From REEP01 sp964517265 (GTDB taxonomy: Bacteria; Pseudomonadota; Alphaproteobacteria; Rhodospirillales; Defluviicoccaceae), in contig CAZFBS010000033.1 of the NCBI GenBank assembly GCA_964517265.1, positions 1-35,499 of the forward strand: 35,499 bases of DNA, given 5' to 3'. Below, in pieces: positions 1 through 8,709 of the stretch. Position 1 is the stretch's first letter. Every line of letters begins with the position of its first letter. Below the pieces are notes generated by a model. That model saw nothing but the letters and a program-made list of their open reading frames with translations. It did not search any database and had not been told where the DNA came from. The translations under genes and the position numbers were made by a program.

Positions 1-84
1 CTGTCGACCTGCCGCGAAAATTGCACTATCATTTGCGCGGCATCAGAGAGTTCCTCATTTGCGGGACAACGAGGGGGCGGAGCG

Positions 85-1275
85 ATGACAAGCTTTGCGA
101 TCCGGGACTTCTTGCAGAATGTCCAACAGCGCATCGTTCCGGAAGCCAGAGACGTGATTCAAGACATTCCGGAACAAACGCAGACGACCATCGAGAACAG
201 CTTGCAAGACGCTCTTATCCTGGCGCGGCCCCTGTTCGGGCCGAACGAGGTTGCTGATGGGTTTTCCCTGTTCCCGGAACCCGTTCTGAATGTGAATGAT
301 ACGGCCCCGGAGAGTGCCTCGGTTTTCATTCCGGATGATGTGTACCTGTTCAGCATCGGCCTGTGGGACATCGGCGGACGCTTTGGGCCGCTGAGCGAGC
401 TGTTCTCGCAAGTTCTCAACCTGAATTTCGACCGGGATGCGGACGACGACGATGCCGAGCAGGTGCTGAAGGAGATGATTAGCGGCGCTGGGGGAGCCAC
501 ATTCGACTTCGAGAGGGAACCCGGGATCGATGGCGTCGCGCTTTTGAGCATCACGCCGCACTCCTACGCTTTATCCTTCGCGAACGGCGGTGCCCTCGAT
601 GTGCTGACGCTGGACGGCCCCGGCATTGCCGCCGTCATCAACAGGCTGGACTCTCGGGCCAATCTTGCCGATGACGTCAACAGCCTCAGCATGGTCGACC
701 TGAGCGAGGATACAGTGGAGGCGGGATCGGGAACCGCCAATCCCATTTCGGGAATTGCCGATGCCCGGATCGACAGCGAAGACGAACTGACCGCGCTTTT
801 GAACGCCGCCCTCAGCCCGGCTGATGAGCGCGTGTCTTTCCTTTCGCTAGAGCCCGCGAGCTTTGCGATCCGCGTGGATAACCAGGCGACCGCAGCCTTC
901 GACGTGTTGATCTTCGACGGCGCGCCGGCGGTAAACGCCGTCGCAACTGCCGCCAGCAGTGTCGTCGATCCTTCGAATGATGTCAGTGAGTTCACGATCG
1001 CGGACGTGACAGGGAATGATGTCATTGCGGCGGGAAGCAATCTGGATCTGTACTTCGGCGGCCCCGGGCTCGGCACTGTGGGTTCAGCCGTGACCGAGGG
1101 CGATCTGCTTGGCATTGTGGCGAGTGCCGACCAGAGGCTTCGGGTCAACGCGCTTGACCAGGGGGAGTGGGTGCGTCTGGAAGTTCTGGGTGAGAACGAG
1201 ACGCGAGACGTCATCGTTTTTGCGACCGACCAGCCTGTTCCCGGCGGCGCGTTCGACCCTGGCCTCTTTGTCTGA
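85..1275 (+). CDS. Acidic hypothetical protein with an internal repeat
   Basis: I do not recognise this 396-residue protein. It starts at an ATG preceded by a purine-rich stretch (GAGGGGGCGG). It has no evident signal peptide or membrane segment and is rich in Asp, Glu, Ala and Val. Residues about 158-222 and 258-325 resemble each other: each begins with a serine plus aromatic residue leading into a strand, has an FDVL/LDVL-type strand followed by a DGP or DGA turn, then an Asn-Asp-Val segment and an ADV/VDL-type segment. A third, weaker copy may lie at 345-383. This suggests a repeated beta-rich domain, possibly of a surface or secreted protein, but nothing seen identifies a function. An Asp run at residues 118-123 could bind a cation. 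The gene stands alone, with about 190 bases before rpmJ. Confidence 0.6.
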   Translation: MTSFAIRDFLQNVQQRIVPEARDVIQDIPEQTQTTIENSLQDALILARPLFGPNEVADGFSLFPEPVLNVNDTAPESASVFIPDDVYLFSIGLWDIGGRFGPLSELFSQVLNLNFDRDADDDDAEQVLKEMISGAGGATFDFEREPGIDGVALLSITPHSYALSFANGGALDVLTLDGPGIAAVINRLDSRANLADDVNSLSMVDLSEDTVEAGSGTANPISGIADARIDSEDELTALLNAALSPADERVSFLSLEPASFAIRVDNQATAAFDVLIFDGAPAVNAVATAASSVVDPSNDVSEFTIADVTGNDVIAAGSNLDLYFGGPGLGTVGSAVTEGDLLGIVASADQRLRVNALDQGEWVRLEVLGENETRDVIVFATDQPVPGGAFDPGLFV

Positions 1276-1410
1276 GATGGCCGGCGAGAGCTCCGATGCG
1301 TGGCTGCGCACCTCCTTGCTTTTGCCCACGGCTTGAGTGCGAGGCATGAAGCGGCACGTACCGGACTCTGGCGGGGCTTTACAGCTTGAGCGCTTATTTC
1401 ATGCCGCGCG

Positions 1411-1440
1411 TTGACAAATCAGACGTCGGGCGCATATCTT
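1411..1440 (+). promoter_or_regulatory. Probable sigma-70 promoter of rpmJ
   Basis: A perfect -35 box TTGACA at 1411-1416 is followed after 18 bases by TATCTT at 1435-1440, 28 bases before the rpmJ start. The remaining 1276-1410 stretch shows only a loose inverted repeat (GGCATGAA at 1343, TTCATGCC at 1398). Confidence 0.55.
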
Positions 1441-1468
1441 CCGCGCCTTCAGTCGATCGGGAAAAGCT

Positions 1469-1594
1469 ATGAAGATCAGAAACTCTTTGAGGTCGGCCAA
1501 GAGCCGGGAGCGCAACTGCGTCATCGTGCGGCGCAAAGGCCGCGTTTACGTCATCAACAAGCGTCATCCTCGGTTCAAGGTTCGCCAGGGCTGA
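1469..1594 (+). CDS. rpmJ: 50S ribosomal protein L36
   Basis: A 41-residue very basic protein beginning MKIRNSLRSAK and ending with the signature NKRHPRFKVRQG. L36 is a small protein of the large ribosomal subunit. Of the Cys/His residues that bind zinc in the C+ form of L36, only one Cys and one His remain, so this is the zinc-independent type usual in alphaproteobacteria. The gene is monocistronic, with its own promoter at 1411-1440. Its identity is clear from sequence. Confidence 0.95.
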   Translation: MKIRNSLRSAKSRERNCVIVRRKGRVYVINKRHPRFKVRQG

Positions 1595-1747
1595 TCGCCG
1601 ACACCGGCCGCCGAAGAACCTCAGCCGCCTCGTCCGCGCGCTCGTTCTTGGCGCTCCTCATTCCGCTTTAACTCCTTTGCCGCAGCCCCTACTCTGGTTG
1701 CGATGCGCCGGAGCGTCAGCCTGACGCCGGCGGCTGGGAGGATTCGA

Positions 1748-3235
1748 ATGCGGATGCCCGAGCCGGATGCGGCCGTCATCGCCCGCCGTGCCGCCATCGC
1801 CCATGATCTGCGTGCCATCGTTCCGGGCGAGGGGGTCGTCTGCGACGAGGATGCGCTTCGGGTTTACGAGAGCGACGCGCTGACGGCCTACCGGCAACTG
1901 CCGCTGATCGTCGTCCTGCCGGAGACGACCCGGCAGGTTTCCGAGGTTCTCCGCTATTGTCACGACAACGGCGTCAAAGTGGTGCCGCGTGGCGCAGGGA
2001 CATCGCTCAGCGGCGGCGCTCTGCCGCTCGCCGACGGCATCGTTCTCAGCCTTGGCAAGTTGAACCGGATACTCGACATCGATTTCGACAACCGCTGCGT
2101 TGTCGCTGAGACCGGCGTGACCAACGCGGCCATCTCCGATGCGGTGGCGCACCGCGGCTTCTACTATGCTCCCGATCCCTCCAGCCAGATGGTGTCTACC
2201 ATCGGCGGCAATGTGGCCGAGAACGCCGGCGGGGTTCACTGCCTGAAATATGGCCTCACCACCAATAACGTCCTCGGCGTCGAACTTGTGCTGATGAACG
2301 GCGAAATCGTTTATTTCGGCGGCCGCCATCTCGACAGCGCGGGGTACGATCTCCTTGGCGTCGTGATCGGCTCCGAAGGTCTGCTCGGAATCGTCACCGA
2401 GGTCACCGTCCGGATCCTCCCGCGGCCGGAGACGGCGCGGGCGGTGCTGATCGGTTTTTCCTCCTGTCATGCCGCCGGAACCTGTGTGGCCGCCATCATC
2501 GGCGCGGGGATCATCCCCGGTGGAATGGAAATGATGGACGGGCCGACGATCCGCGCCGTCGAGGATTTCTGCCATGCCGGCTATCCTCTTAACGTCGAGG
2601 CGCTGCTGATCGTCGAGCTGGATGGTCCCGCGGCGGAAGTGGATCACCTGATCCAAAGGGTTGCGGCTCTTGCGAACGAGGCGAGCGCCGTGAGCGTCCG
2701 TGTCAGCCGCACTGAGGAGGAGCGCCTGAAGTTCTGGGAAGGGCGCAAGTCCGCCTTTGCAGCGATCGGTCGCATCTCGCCCGATTATTATTGCATGGAC
2801 GGCACGATTCCCCGTCATCGTCTCGCGGACGTCCTGGACCGGATCGAGGCGCTGTCGCAGACTTACGGCTTGCGGTGCGTCAACGTGTTCCATGCTGGCG
2901 ACGGCAATCTTCATCCCACCGTTCTTTATGATGCCAACGTACCCGGGCAACTGGAGCAGGCGGAGGCGCTCGGCGCCGCGATCCTGAAGCTGTGTGTCGA
3001 GGTCGGCGGCGTTCTGACGGGCGAGCACGGTGTCGGCGTTGAGAAACGGGACTTGATGGGGACGATGTTCACTGAGGAAGACCTCAAGCAGCAGCAGCGC
3101 CTGAAGTGCGCATTCGATCCCGACCAGCTGCTCAACCCGGGCAAGGTCTATCCGATCCTCCACCGGTGCGCGGAACTGGGGCGCATGCACGTGCACAAGG
3201 GCGAACTGCGCTTTCCCGGTATTCCGCGGTTCTAG
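1748..3235 (+). CDS. glcD: Glycolate oxidase, FAD-binding subunit GlcD
   Basis: GlcD is the FAD-linked catalytic subunit of glycolate oxidase, which oxidises glycolate to glyoxylate and passes electrons to the membrane chain. The protein is 495 residues from the ATG at 1748, which has a GGGAGGA ribosome site 6-7 bases upstream; an in-frame start at 1703 lacks one. The FAD_binding_4 (PCMH-type) domain is visible with VVPRGAGTSLSGG, and further on with PDPSSQ and GGNVAENAGG. The C-terminal FAD-oxidase domain carries HAGDGNLHP, GEHGVGVEKR and the terminal LNPGKVYP. Only 2 bases separate it from glcE, and glcF follows, so the three subunits form one operon. No glcC-type regulator or glcB is visible nearby. 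D-lactate dehydrogenases share this fold, but the DEF gene order favours glycolate. Confidence 0.93.
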   Translation: MRMPEPDAAVIARRAAIAHDLRAIVPGEGVVCDEDALRVYESDALTAYRQLPLIVVLPETTRQVSEVLRYCHDNGVKVVPRGAGTSLSGGALPLADGIVLSLGKLNRILDIDFDNRCVVAETGVTNAAISDAVAHRGFYYAPDPSSQMVSTIGGNVAENAGGVHCLKYGLTTNNVLGVELVLMNGEIVYFGGRHLDSAGYDLLGVVIGSEGLLGIVTEVTVRILPRPETARAVLIGFSSCHAAGTCVAAIIGAGIIPGGMEMMDGPTIRAVEDFCHAGYPLNVEALLIVELDGPAAEVDHLIQRVAALANEASAVSVRVSRTEEERLKFWEGRKSAFAAIGRISPDYYCMDGTIPRHRLADVLDRIEALSQTYGLRCVNVFHAGDGNLHPTVLYDANVPGQLEQAEALGAAILKLCVEVGGVLTGEHGVGVEKRDLMGTMFTEEDLKQQQRLKCAFDPDQLLNPGKVYPILHRCAELGRMHVHKGELRFPGIPRF

Positions 3236-3237
3236 CC

Positions 3238-4533
3238 ATGGACCCCGAGCGGGAAGCCGGAGCGGAAAGGGGACCGGGCGAGCGCATTTCGATCGAAACG
3301 CACGAGCAACTTGTCGATGTCGTGCGATGGGCACTCAGCGCGGGCAAGACGCTGGAGATCATCGGCGCCGGCAGCAAGCGGGCGCTGGGCCATCCCGTCG
3401 ATGCCGACGTTCGGCTCGAATTTCGGGATTCGGGCATTACCGAATACCAGCCCGAAGAGTTGGTCGTGACGGCAAAGGCGGGAACGGCGATCGCCGAGAT
3501 CGACGCGGTGCTGGCCGGTCGCAATCAGATGCTGGCGTTCGAGCCGGAGAACTGGAGCAACGTCCTCTACGGAACTGCCGCAAACGGACGCTCGCGCGCC
3601 AGCGGCAACGCTGGCCCCGTCGAGGGCACCGTCGGCGGCATGATCGCCTGCAATCTGTCGGGCCCGCGTCGGATCAAGGCAGGGGCGGCGCGCGATCATC
3701 TGCTTGGTTTTCGGGCCGTCAGCGGCCGGGGCGAGACGTTCAAGGCCGGCGGACGAGTGGTCAAAAACGTGACCGGATTCGATCTCTCCAAGCTGATCAC
3801 CGGCTCGTACGGCACCCTCGCCGTGCTCAGCGAGGTGACCTTGAGGACGGTGCCGCTCGCCGAGGAGACCCTCACGCTCCTTGTCTATGGCTGCGGCGAA
3901 GACCACGGCATTGGCGCCCTGAGCGCCGCGCTGCAATGTCCTTGCGACGTTTCCGCCGCCGCCCACCTGCCGCCGGATGCCGCGGAGTGCTCGACGCTGC
4001 CGGTGGTGGCGCAGTCTTGCAACGCGGTCACCGCGATCCGCCTCGAAGGCCCGGCCTCCTCGGTGGCGGCGCGGGCGCAGGCGTTGCAGAGGTTGCTTGC
4101 GCCGTTCGGCCCGAGCGGGGTGCTGGATCGTTCAGGCTCGCTGGTGCTTTGGCGGGAAATCGGCAGCGCCGCCTGCTTTGCCGATCTGCCCCACCATCAA
4201 ATCTGGCGTCTGTCGGTGCCGCCGGCGGAAGGGCCGGGGGTCGTCGCCGAAATCTTATTCACACTTTCCGGCCGCGCATACTTCGACTGGGGTGGCGGAT
4301 TGATCTGGCTGGCGATTGCTCCGGCCGCGGACGCTGCGCAGGCGCTGGTCCGTGGCGCTCTCGCCGGCACCGGCGGCCATGCGACGCTGGTTCGGGCGCC
4401 GGCCGAGGTCCGTGCCTGCGTTCCCGTATTCCAGCCGCAACCCGCCCCTCTCGCGGCTTTGACTCGCCGGATCAAGAAAAGCTTCGATCCGGCCGGGGTG
4501 CTGAATCCGGGTCGCATGGACAGGAGCGTTTGA
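3238..4533 (+). CDS. glcE: Glycolate oxidase, FAD-binding subunit GlcE
   Basis: GlcE is the second FAD-domain subunit of glycolate oxidase. The 431-residue protein starts at the ATG 2 bases after the glcD stop. The N-terminal half is a shortened FAD_binding_4 domain with a GAGSKRALG flavin loop and a GTVGGMIACNLSGPRR segment, followed by KNVTGFDLSKLITGSYG, typical of GlcE. The C-terminus ends in FDPAGVLNPGRM, the family's closing motif. At 431 residues it is somewhat longer than many GlcE proteins. The tight spacing to glcD and glcF suggests translational coupling and equal production of the three subunits. Confidence 0.9.
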   Translation: MDPEREAGAERGPGERISIETHEQLVDVVRWALSAGKTLEIIGAGSKRALGHPVDADVRLEFRDSGITEYQPEELVVTAKAGTAIAEIDAVLAGRNQMLAFEPENWSNVLYGTAANGRSRASGNAGPVEGTVGGMIACNLSGPRRIKAGAARDHLLGFRAVSGRGETFKAGGRVVKNVTGFDLSKLITGSYGTLAVLSEVTLRTVPLAEETLTLLVYGCGEDHGIGALSAALQCPCDVSAAAHLPPDAAECSTLPVVAQSCNAVTAIRLEGPASSVAARAQALQRLLAPFGPSGVLDRSGSLVLWREIGSAACFADLPHHQIWRLSVPPAEGPGVVAEILFTLSGRAYFDWGGGLIWLAIAPAADAAQALVRGALAGTGGHATLVRAPAEVRACVPVFQPQPAPLAALTRRIKKSFDPAGVLNPGRMDRSV

Positions 4534-4538
4534 CGGCA

Positions 4539-5825
4539 ATGCAGACGCAGTTCAGCTTGGCGCAACTGGCGGATCCGGACCTCGCGGAAGCGAATGCCAT
4601 CCTGCGGAAATGCGTTCACTGCGGGCTCTGTCTGGCGACATGTCCGACCTATCTGGTTCAGGGCGATGAACTCGACAGTCCGCGCGGACGCATTTACCTC
4701 GCCAAGGCGCTGCTGGAAAGCGGCAAGCCGGCGACGCCGCAGATCACCAAGCACTTCGATCGTTGTCTTACCTGCCTCTCCTGTATGACCACGTGTCCAT
4801 CCGGCGTCGACTATGCTCATCTCATCGATCGGGCGCGGGTTCACAGCGAGATCCGTCCGAGCCGACGGCTGAGCGATCGCCTGCTGCGGCGGATGCTGGC
4901 GTCGCTCGTTCCCTACCCCGGCCGGTTTCGGATCGCCGCGGTAGCCGCACGGCTGGGACAACCGTTCCAACGATTGATGCCCAGGCGCCTGAAAGCAATA
5001 GTGGCGATGGCGCCGCGGCAAATTGCGCCTCCGTCGTTCGTCGACAAGCCGCAGGTGTTCCCGGCGGTCGGGCCACGACGCAAGCGCATCGCCCTTCTTC
5101 CGGGATGCGCCCAACAGGTCCTGCGGCCACAAATCAACGAGGCCAGCGTGCGCATTCTCACCCGCCATGGCTGCGAGGTGGTTGTTGTCCCGGGCAGCGG
5201 CTGCTGCGGCGCGGTGACTCATCACATGGGTCAGGACGAGGGCTTTCGGCGCGCGGCCAAGGCCAATGTTCGGGCCTGGATCAAAGAAGTGGACGGCAAG
5301 GGGCTGGATGCCATCGTCTTCAACGCCTCCGGCTGCGGGCTTTCGCTGAAGGACTACGGCCACCTGTTTCGCCACGATCCCGAGTGGGCAGAGCCGGCAA
5401 AACGGGTCTCCATGCGGTGCCGCGATATCTCCGAGATTCTGCTCGAGCTCGATCTCCGGCCCACAATACCGGGCCCCGATCTCGTCGTCGGCTACCATAT
5501 GGCCTGCTCGATGCAGCACGGTCTCGGTCTGCGCAGCTCGTCGCAAGATCTGCTCGCATCGATGGGGTTAGCAGTTCGGGAGCCGGCGGAGCCGCACATT
5601 TGCTGTGGATCGGCCGGCAGCTACAGCATCCTTGAGCCGGACTTGGCTCATCGCCTGCGCCGGCGCAAAGTCGCGCACCTCGAAGCAATTCGGCCAGACG
5701 TCATCGCAGCCGGCAACATCGGCTGCATCAACCACATCGCCGGCGCCACCGCGATCCCGGTCGTGCACACGGTGGAACTGCTCGATTGGGTGACCGGCGG
5801 CTCGAAGCCGAGCGAGCTGCCGTAG
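4539..5825 (+). CDS. glcF: Glycolate oxidase, iron-sulfur subunit GlcF
   Basis: GlcF carries electrons from the flavin subunits to the respiratory chain. The 428-residue protein has two ferredoxin-type 4Fe-4S motifs near the N-terminus (CVHCGLCLATCP and CLTCLSCMTTCP) and two CCG domains further on (PGCAQQVL with GSGCCGAVTHHMG; YHMACSMQHG with ICCGSAGSYS). All the cysteines expected for the two clusters and the CCG motifs are present. The ATG at 4539 follows the glcE stop by a few bases, with AGGAG about 12 bases upstream. It is the last gene of glcDEF; 95 bases of convergent spacer follow, containing only a weak hairpin (AGACG-TTC-CGTCT, 5875-5887). Confidence 0.94.
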   Translation: MQTQFSLAQLADPDLAEANAILRKCVHCGLCLATCPTYLVQGDELDSPRGRIYLAKALLESGKPATPQITKHFDRCLTCLSCMTTCPSGVDYAHLIDRARVHSEIRPSRRLSDRLLRRMLASLVPYPGRFRIAAVAARLGQPFQRLMPRRLKAIVAMAPRQIAPPSFVDKPQVFPAVGPRRKRIALLPGCAQQVLRPQINEASVRILTRHGCEVVVVPGSGCCGAVTHHMGQDEGFRRAAKANVRAWIKEVDGKGLDAIVFNASGCGLSLKDYGHLFRHDPEWAEPAKRVSMRCRDISEILLELDLRPTIPGPDLVVGYHMACSMQHGLGLRSSSQDLLASMGLAVREPAEPHICCGSAGSYSILEPDLAHRLRRRKVAHLEAIRPDVIAAGNIGCINHIAGATAIPVVHTVELLDWVTGGSKPSELP

Positions 5826-5920
5826 CTATCTTGTCTGAAACAGAGTCCGCTTTTGGGCCAGAATTTCCATTATGAGACGTTCCGTCTGGGGCAACAGTAC
5901 GAAAGAGCAAAAAGAAAGGC

Positions 5921-6199
5921 TCACCCCCCCCAGAAGTGCCCATAAACGGTCCACACGCCGATGGCGATGAAGCCGACGCCGGCGATCAGCTTGAGCGGCA
6001 GCATTTCAAGGTGGTTTGCCGCCATTGTCCCGAGCAGCACCGCGATCGCCGCCGAGGAAACCAGCGCGCTGGCGGACGCAAGAAAGACCATCCAGGGGCT
6101 CAGTTGCCGACCGGCCGCAAACAGGACGGTCGCAAGCTGCGTCTTGTCGCCGAGCTCCGCCAGGAACACGGTGATGAACATGACCAGCAGGGCTTTCAT
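5921..6199 (-). CDS. TMEM165/GDT1 family (UPF0016) cation transporter
   Basis: A 92-residue membrane protein with the family signature ELGDKTQLAT in the first helix and two or three further hydrophobic segments. GDT1/UPF0016 proteins export Mn2+ (and in some cases transport Ca2+). Bacterial members of this length carry one half of the duplicated eukaryotic domain and presumably work as dimers. The chosen ATG at 6199 has AGAGG just upstream; an in-frame longer start near 6280 would lie inside the riboswitch and is rejected. The manganese riboswitch upstream supports a role in Mn2+ homeostasis (inference). It is convergent with glcF. Confidence 0.88.
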   Translation of the reverse strand: MKALLVMFITVFLAELGDKTQLATVLFAAGRQLSPWMVFLASASALVSSAAIAVLLGTMAANHLEMLPLKLIAGVGFIAIGVWTVYGHFWGG

Positions 6200-6282
6200 C
6201 AGAGCCTCTCTAGGGGGGAGCCCGGCAGACAACCCATGGCAGAATGACGCCGCCGGCTCCCCGCTCGGGCGTCCATTCAAGC

Positions 6283-6376
6283 CAAAGGTCTCGCCAAGTC
6301 TGATGGACCACGCGCGCCATGGCAGATGCCAGACATGTTGACGCGCATCCTCACCTGGAGGCGGCTACTCCCCTAA
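6283..6376 (-). ncRNA. yybP-ykoY manganese riboswitch
   Basis: Reading the minus strand from about 6376, the conserved blocks of this class appear in order: GGGGAGTAGCC (starting at 6373), then GCGTCAACAT, then TTGGCGAGACC ending near 6288. These loops form the Mn2+ pocket in known members. Downstream, an arm at 6252-6262 can pair with 6215-6226 (GGGGAGCC-GGC type, one bulge) to give a strong hairpin immediately before the ribosome-binding site of the GDT1 gene. No T-run follows it, so control of translation is more likely than termination (inference). The identity rests on the consensus and on the downstream Mn-exporter-like gene, the usual partner. Confidence 0.87.
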
Positions 6377-6588
6377 GACAGTACGCGCAAGTTTAACGCC
6401 CTCCCGCATCGCTCGCCAGTCGAAACTGACCGTCGTTAAGAAAACACCGATTTCACTGCGGCCCGGCCGGCTCCCGGCGCTGCCGATCCAGGCCGCCGTG
6501 CCACCGGCGGCCCATTCAAGCTCACTCCATCGCAACAACGTCATCCTCGCCCCATTGCAGCCGCGCAATTCCCGTGCTAACTATCGGC

Positions 6589-6606
6589 TATCGTCGATTT
6601 ACGATA
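6589..6606 (+). promoter_or_regulatory. Likely ArsR operator upstream of arsR
   Basis: A perfect inverted repeat TATCGT-N6-ACGATA lies 28 bases before the arsR start and would overlap its promoter. ArsR-family repressors bind short AT-rich dyads at this place and release on metalloid binding, so autoregulation of arsR is likely. Apart from this site I see nothing assignable in 6377-6588. Confidence 0.55.
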
Positions 6607-6634
6607 TAGTCACGGCAGGATCACTCTGGGTTCG

Positions 6635-7033
6635 ATGAGCAACACGAGAGAAGACGTAGCGGCCGCGGAGCCGCAAGCACCCGTTCCGTTCGCGGCGGAA
6701 CGGCGGAGCGGACACGGCAGCGCGGAGGCGATTGCGGGGCTGGCGAAGGCTCTTGCCCACCCGGCGCGCATCCATATCATCCGGCTGCTGCTTGCCAAGC
6801 AATCCTGCATCGGCTGCGACATTGTCGATCAGGTCGGCTTGGCGCAATCCACCGTCTCCGAGCATTTGCGCATTCTGAAGGCGGCGGGCGTGATCGTCGG
6901 CGAGATTGAACGCCCGCGGATTTGCTATTCGCTCAATCCCGCGAGTTTGGCGCCGCTGGCCGCGTTGCTTGCCGCCATTCTCGCTGCTGACTCCGCGAGC
7001 AGCGAGGTCCGGAACAAGTTGGAAAGAAAATGA
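6635..7033 (+). CDS. arsR: ArsR/SmtB family metalloregulatory repressor
   Basis: A 132-residue winged-helix protein. The core runs from about residue 33 (IAGLAKALAHPARIHIIRLL) through the recognition helix (LAQSTVSEHLRILKAAGVI) to the wing (RPRICYSLNP). Just before the recognition helix is CIGCD, a CxxC pair in the place of the classic ELCVCDL arsenite-binding motif, so it probably senses As(III) with a variant site. The 30-residue N-terminal extension is low-complexity. It lies 125 bases upstream of an ACR3-type arsenite exporter on the same strand. The dyad at 6589-6606 is the likely operator. The specific inducer is inferred from the neighbour. Confidence 0.85.
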   Translation: MSNTREDVAAAEPQAPVPFAAERRSGHGSAEAIAGLAKALAHPARIHIIRLLLAKQSCIGCDIVDQVGLAQSTVSEHLRILKAAGVIVGEIERPRICYSLNPASLAPLAALLAAILAADSASSEVRNKLERK

Positions 7034-7158
7034 CCCGTTTTCTTGCTTTGAAGCGCGGGTGCTGCGTCGCCATCCCGGGCGGTGCGGAACTGCCGCGTTG
7101 CCACATCGCATCGTAAACATTCATCGCGAACAGCCATCATCGATCAAGGTTTCCGCGC

Positions 7159-8250
7159 ATGTCACGTTTTGAACGGTTCCTTTCGGTCTGGGTTGCCCTG
7201 TGCATCCTCGTCGGAATTACGCTTGGAACCCTGCTCCCCGACCTGTTCCAGACGCTGGCCGCCTTCGAGTACGGCTCGGTCAACTTTGTCGTCGCGATCC
7301 TGATCTGGTTCATGGTCTATCCGATGATGGTGGCCGTCGACTTTACCAGCCTGCGGCGGGTTCACGAGCGGCCGAAGGGTCTGATCATCACCCTCGTCGT
7401 CAACTGGCTGATCAAGCCGTTCACAATGGCGGCGTTAGGTGTGCTGTTCTTCGAATACCTGTTTGCGGACCTGATCGATCCCGCCAATGCCGGACAGTAC
7501 ATCGCCGGTCTGATCCTGCTCGGCGCTGCCCCATGTACGGCGATGGTGTTCGTCTGGTCGCAGCTGACGCGTGGGGATCCCAACTACACGCTGGTCCAGG
7601 TATCTCTCAACGACATCATCATGATCTTTGCTTTTGCGCCGATCGTGGCGTTGCTGCTCGGCGTCACCGACATCGCGGTTCCCTGGGAGACACTGCTGCT
7701 GTCGGTCGTGCTCTATGTGCTGATCCCGCTCCTGGCCGGTGTCTTGACACGAATGCGGCTGACCCGTCGTGCCGGCCGCGCAAGCACGGCGGAGGCCGAA
7801 GTGACCCGCTTCACCAGCGCGATCAAGCCGTTCTCCATTCTCGGGCTTTTGGCGACGGTCGTGCTGCTGTTCGGCTTCCAGGGGAATGTCATTCTGGATC
7901 AGCCGGTGCTGATCGCCTTGATCGCGGTGCCGCTGCTGATTCAGTCCTACGGCATCTTTGTCATTGCCTATGGCGCCGCCTATCTCTGGCGGGTTCCGTT
8001 CAACGTCGCCGCGCCGTGCGCGCTGATCGGCACATCGAACTTCTTCGAGCTGGCCGTTGCCGTTGCCATCGGCCTGTTCGGCCTCAATTCCGGCGCCGCG
8101 CTGGTCACGGTGGTCGGTGTGTTGGTCGAGGTGCCGGTGATGCTCTCGCTGGTCGCCTTCTCGAACCGGACCAAAGCGTACTTTCCGGCGGATAAGACGC
8201 CGATCCGGGAGCATAGCGCGGCTGTCCGCTTGCAAGGAGAGAAGCTGTGA
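7159..8250 (+). CDS. acr3: ACR3-type arsenite efflux transporter
   Basis: A 363-residue inner-membrane protein with about ten hydrophobic segments. It carries the ACR3 hallmark GAAPCTAMVFVWSQLTRGD, with the conserved cysteine essential for arsenite transport in studied members. VSLNDIIMIFAFAPIVALLLG and TSNFFELAVAVAIGLFG are also typical. The family exports As(OH)3 using the proton gradient. The length matches bacterial ACR3. Together with arsR this forms a minimal arsenite resistance unit; no arsC-type reductase is visible in the window. Arsenite repression and induction through ArsR is the expected control. Confidence 0.93.
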   Translation: MSRFERFLSVWVALCILVGITLGTLLPDLFQTLAAFEYGSVNFVVAILIWFMVYPMMVAVDFTSLRRVHERPKGLIITLVVNWLIKPFTMAALGVLFFEYLFADLIDPANAGQYIAGLILLGAAPCTAMVFVWSQLTRGDPNYTLVQVSLNDIIMIFAFAPIVALLLGVTDIAVPWETLLLSVVLYVLIPLLAGVLTRMRLTRRAGRASTAEAEVTRFTSAIKPFSILGLLATVVLLFGFQGNVILDQPVLIALIAVPLLIQSYGIFVIAYGAAYLWRVPFNVAAPCALIGTSNFFELAVAVAIGLFGLNSGAALVTVVGVLVEVPVMLSLVAFSNRTKAYFPADKTPIREHSAAVRLQGEKL

Positions 8251-8281
8251 GCAGGGGTCTTTTGTCGATCATCAACAAAGG

Positions 8282-8650
8282 ATGTTTGTATGCATGTGCC
8301 TGAACGAGCCTGACCTCGCGCGGCTGCGGGATAGTCTGGAGCAGCGGCTGCGGAACGTCCAGGCGGCGAGCGAAGCTACCGCCCGGGATCGCAAGCCTGT
8401 CGAGTTGGATCAGCTCGCCGTTGGCCGGCTGTCTCGGATGGATGCTCTGCAGATCCAGGCGATGGCCGCTGCCTCCGAGCAGATGCGGGCCGCGGAAATC
8501 CGCAAGATCGAGGCGGCCATCGCGCGGATCGACGCCGGGGAGTACGGCTTCTGTGTTACCTGCGGTGAGGAAATATCGGCGAAAAGGCTTGGAGCCGATG
8601 CCATCGTTGCTACCTGTATCCAGTGCGCCGCGGCCTCGCGACGGGGGTAA
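8282..8650 (+). CDS. DksA/TraR family C4 zinc-finger protein
   Basis: A 122-residue protein with an N-terminal coiled-coil-like helical region (residues about 8-85, rich in Arg, Glu and Ala) and a C-terminal zinc finger CVTCG-x18-CIQC. This is the architecture of short DksA/TraR relatives, which reach into the secondary channel of RNA polymerase. The family's acidic tip residues are not obvious here, so a DksA-like effect on transcription is uncertain. The start could also be the ATG at 8294, which sits better behind AAAGGA (8277-8282). It lies 31 bases after acr3 and may be read through from it. Confidence 0.82.
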   Translation: MFVCMCLNEPDLARLRDSLEQRLRNVQAASEATARDRKPVELDQLAVGRLSRMDALQIQAMAAASEQMRAAEIRKIEAAIARIDAGEYGFCVTCGEEISAKRLGADAIVATCIQCAAASRRG

Positions 8651-8709
8651 ATCCCGCAGGGGCCCCCGTAGTTCGCAAGGAAAGGCGCTTTTGTGAGAGA
8701 GGTCGTGTG

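Noticed and set aside
1658..3334. 558-codon open frame antisense to glcD
   Set aside because: The plus strand encodes an unmistakable GlcD; the antisense frame is Arg/His/Asp-rich without motifs, as usual opposite GC-rich genes.
6365..6568. Short minus-strand frame before the GDT1 gene
   Set aside because: It runs into the riboswitch and lacks motifs; the region is better explained as leader and promoter.
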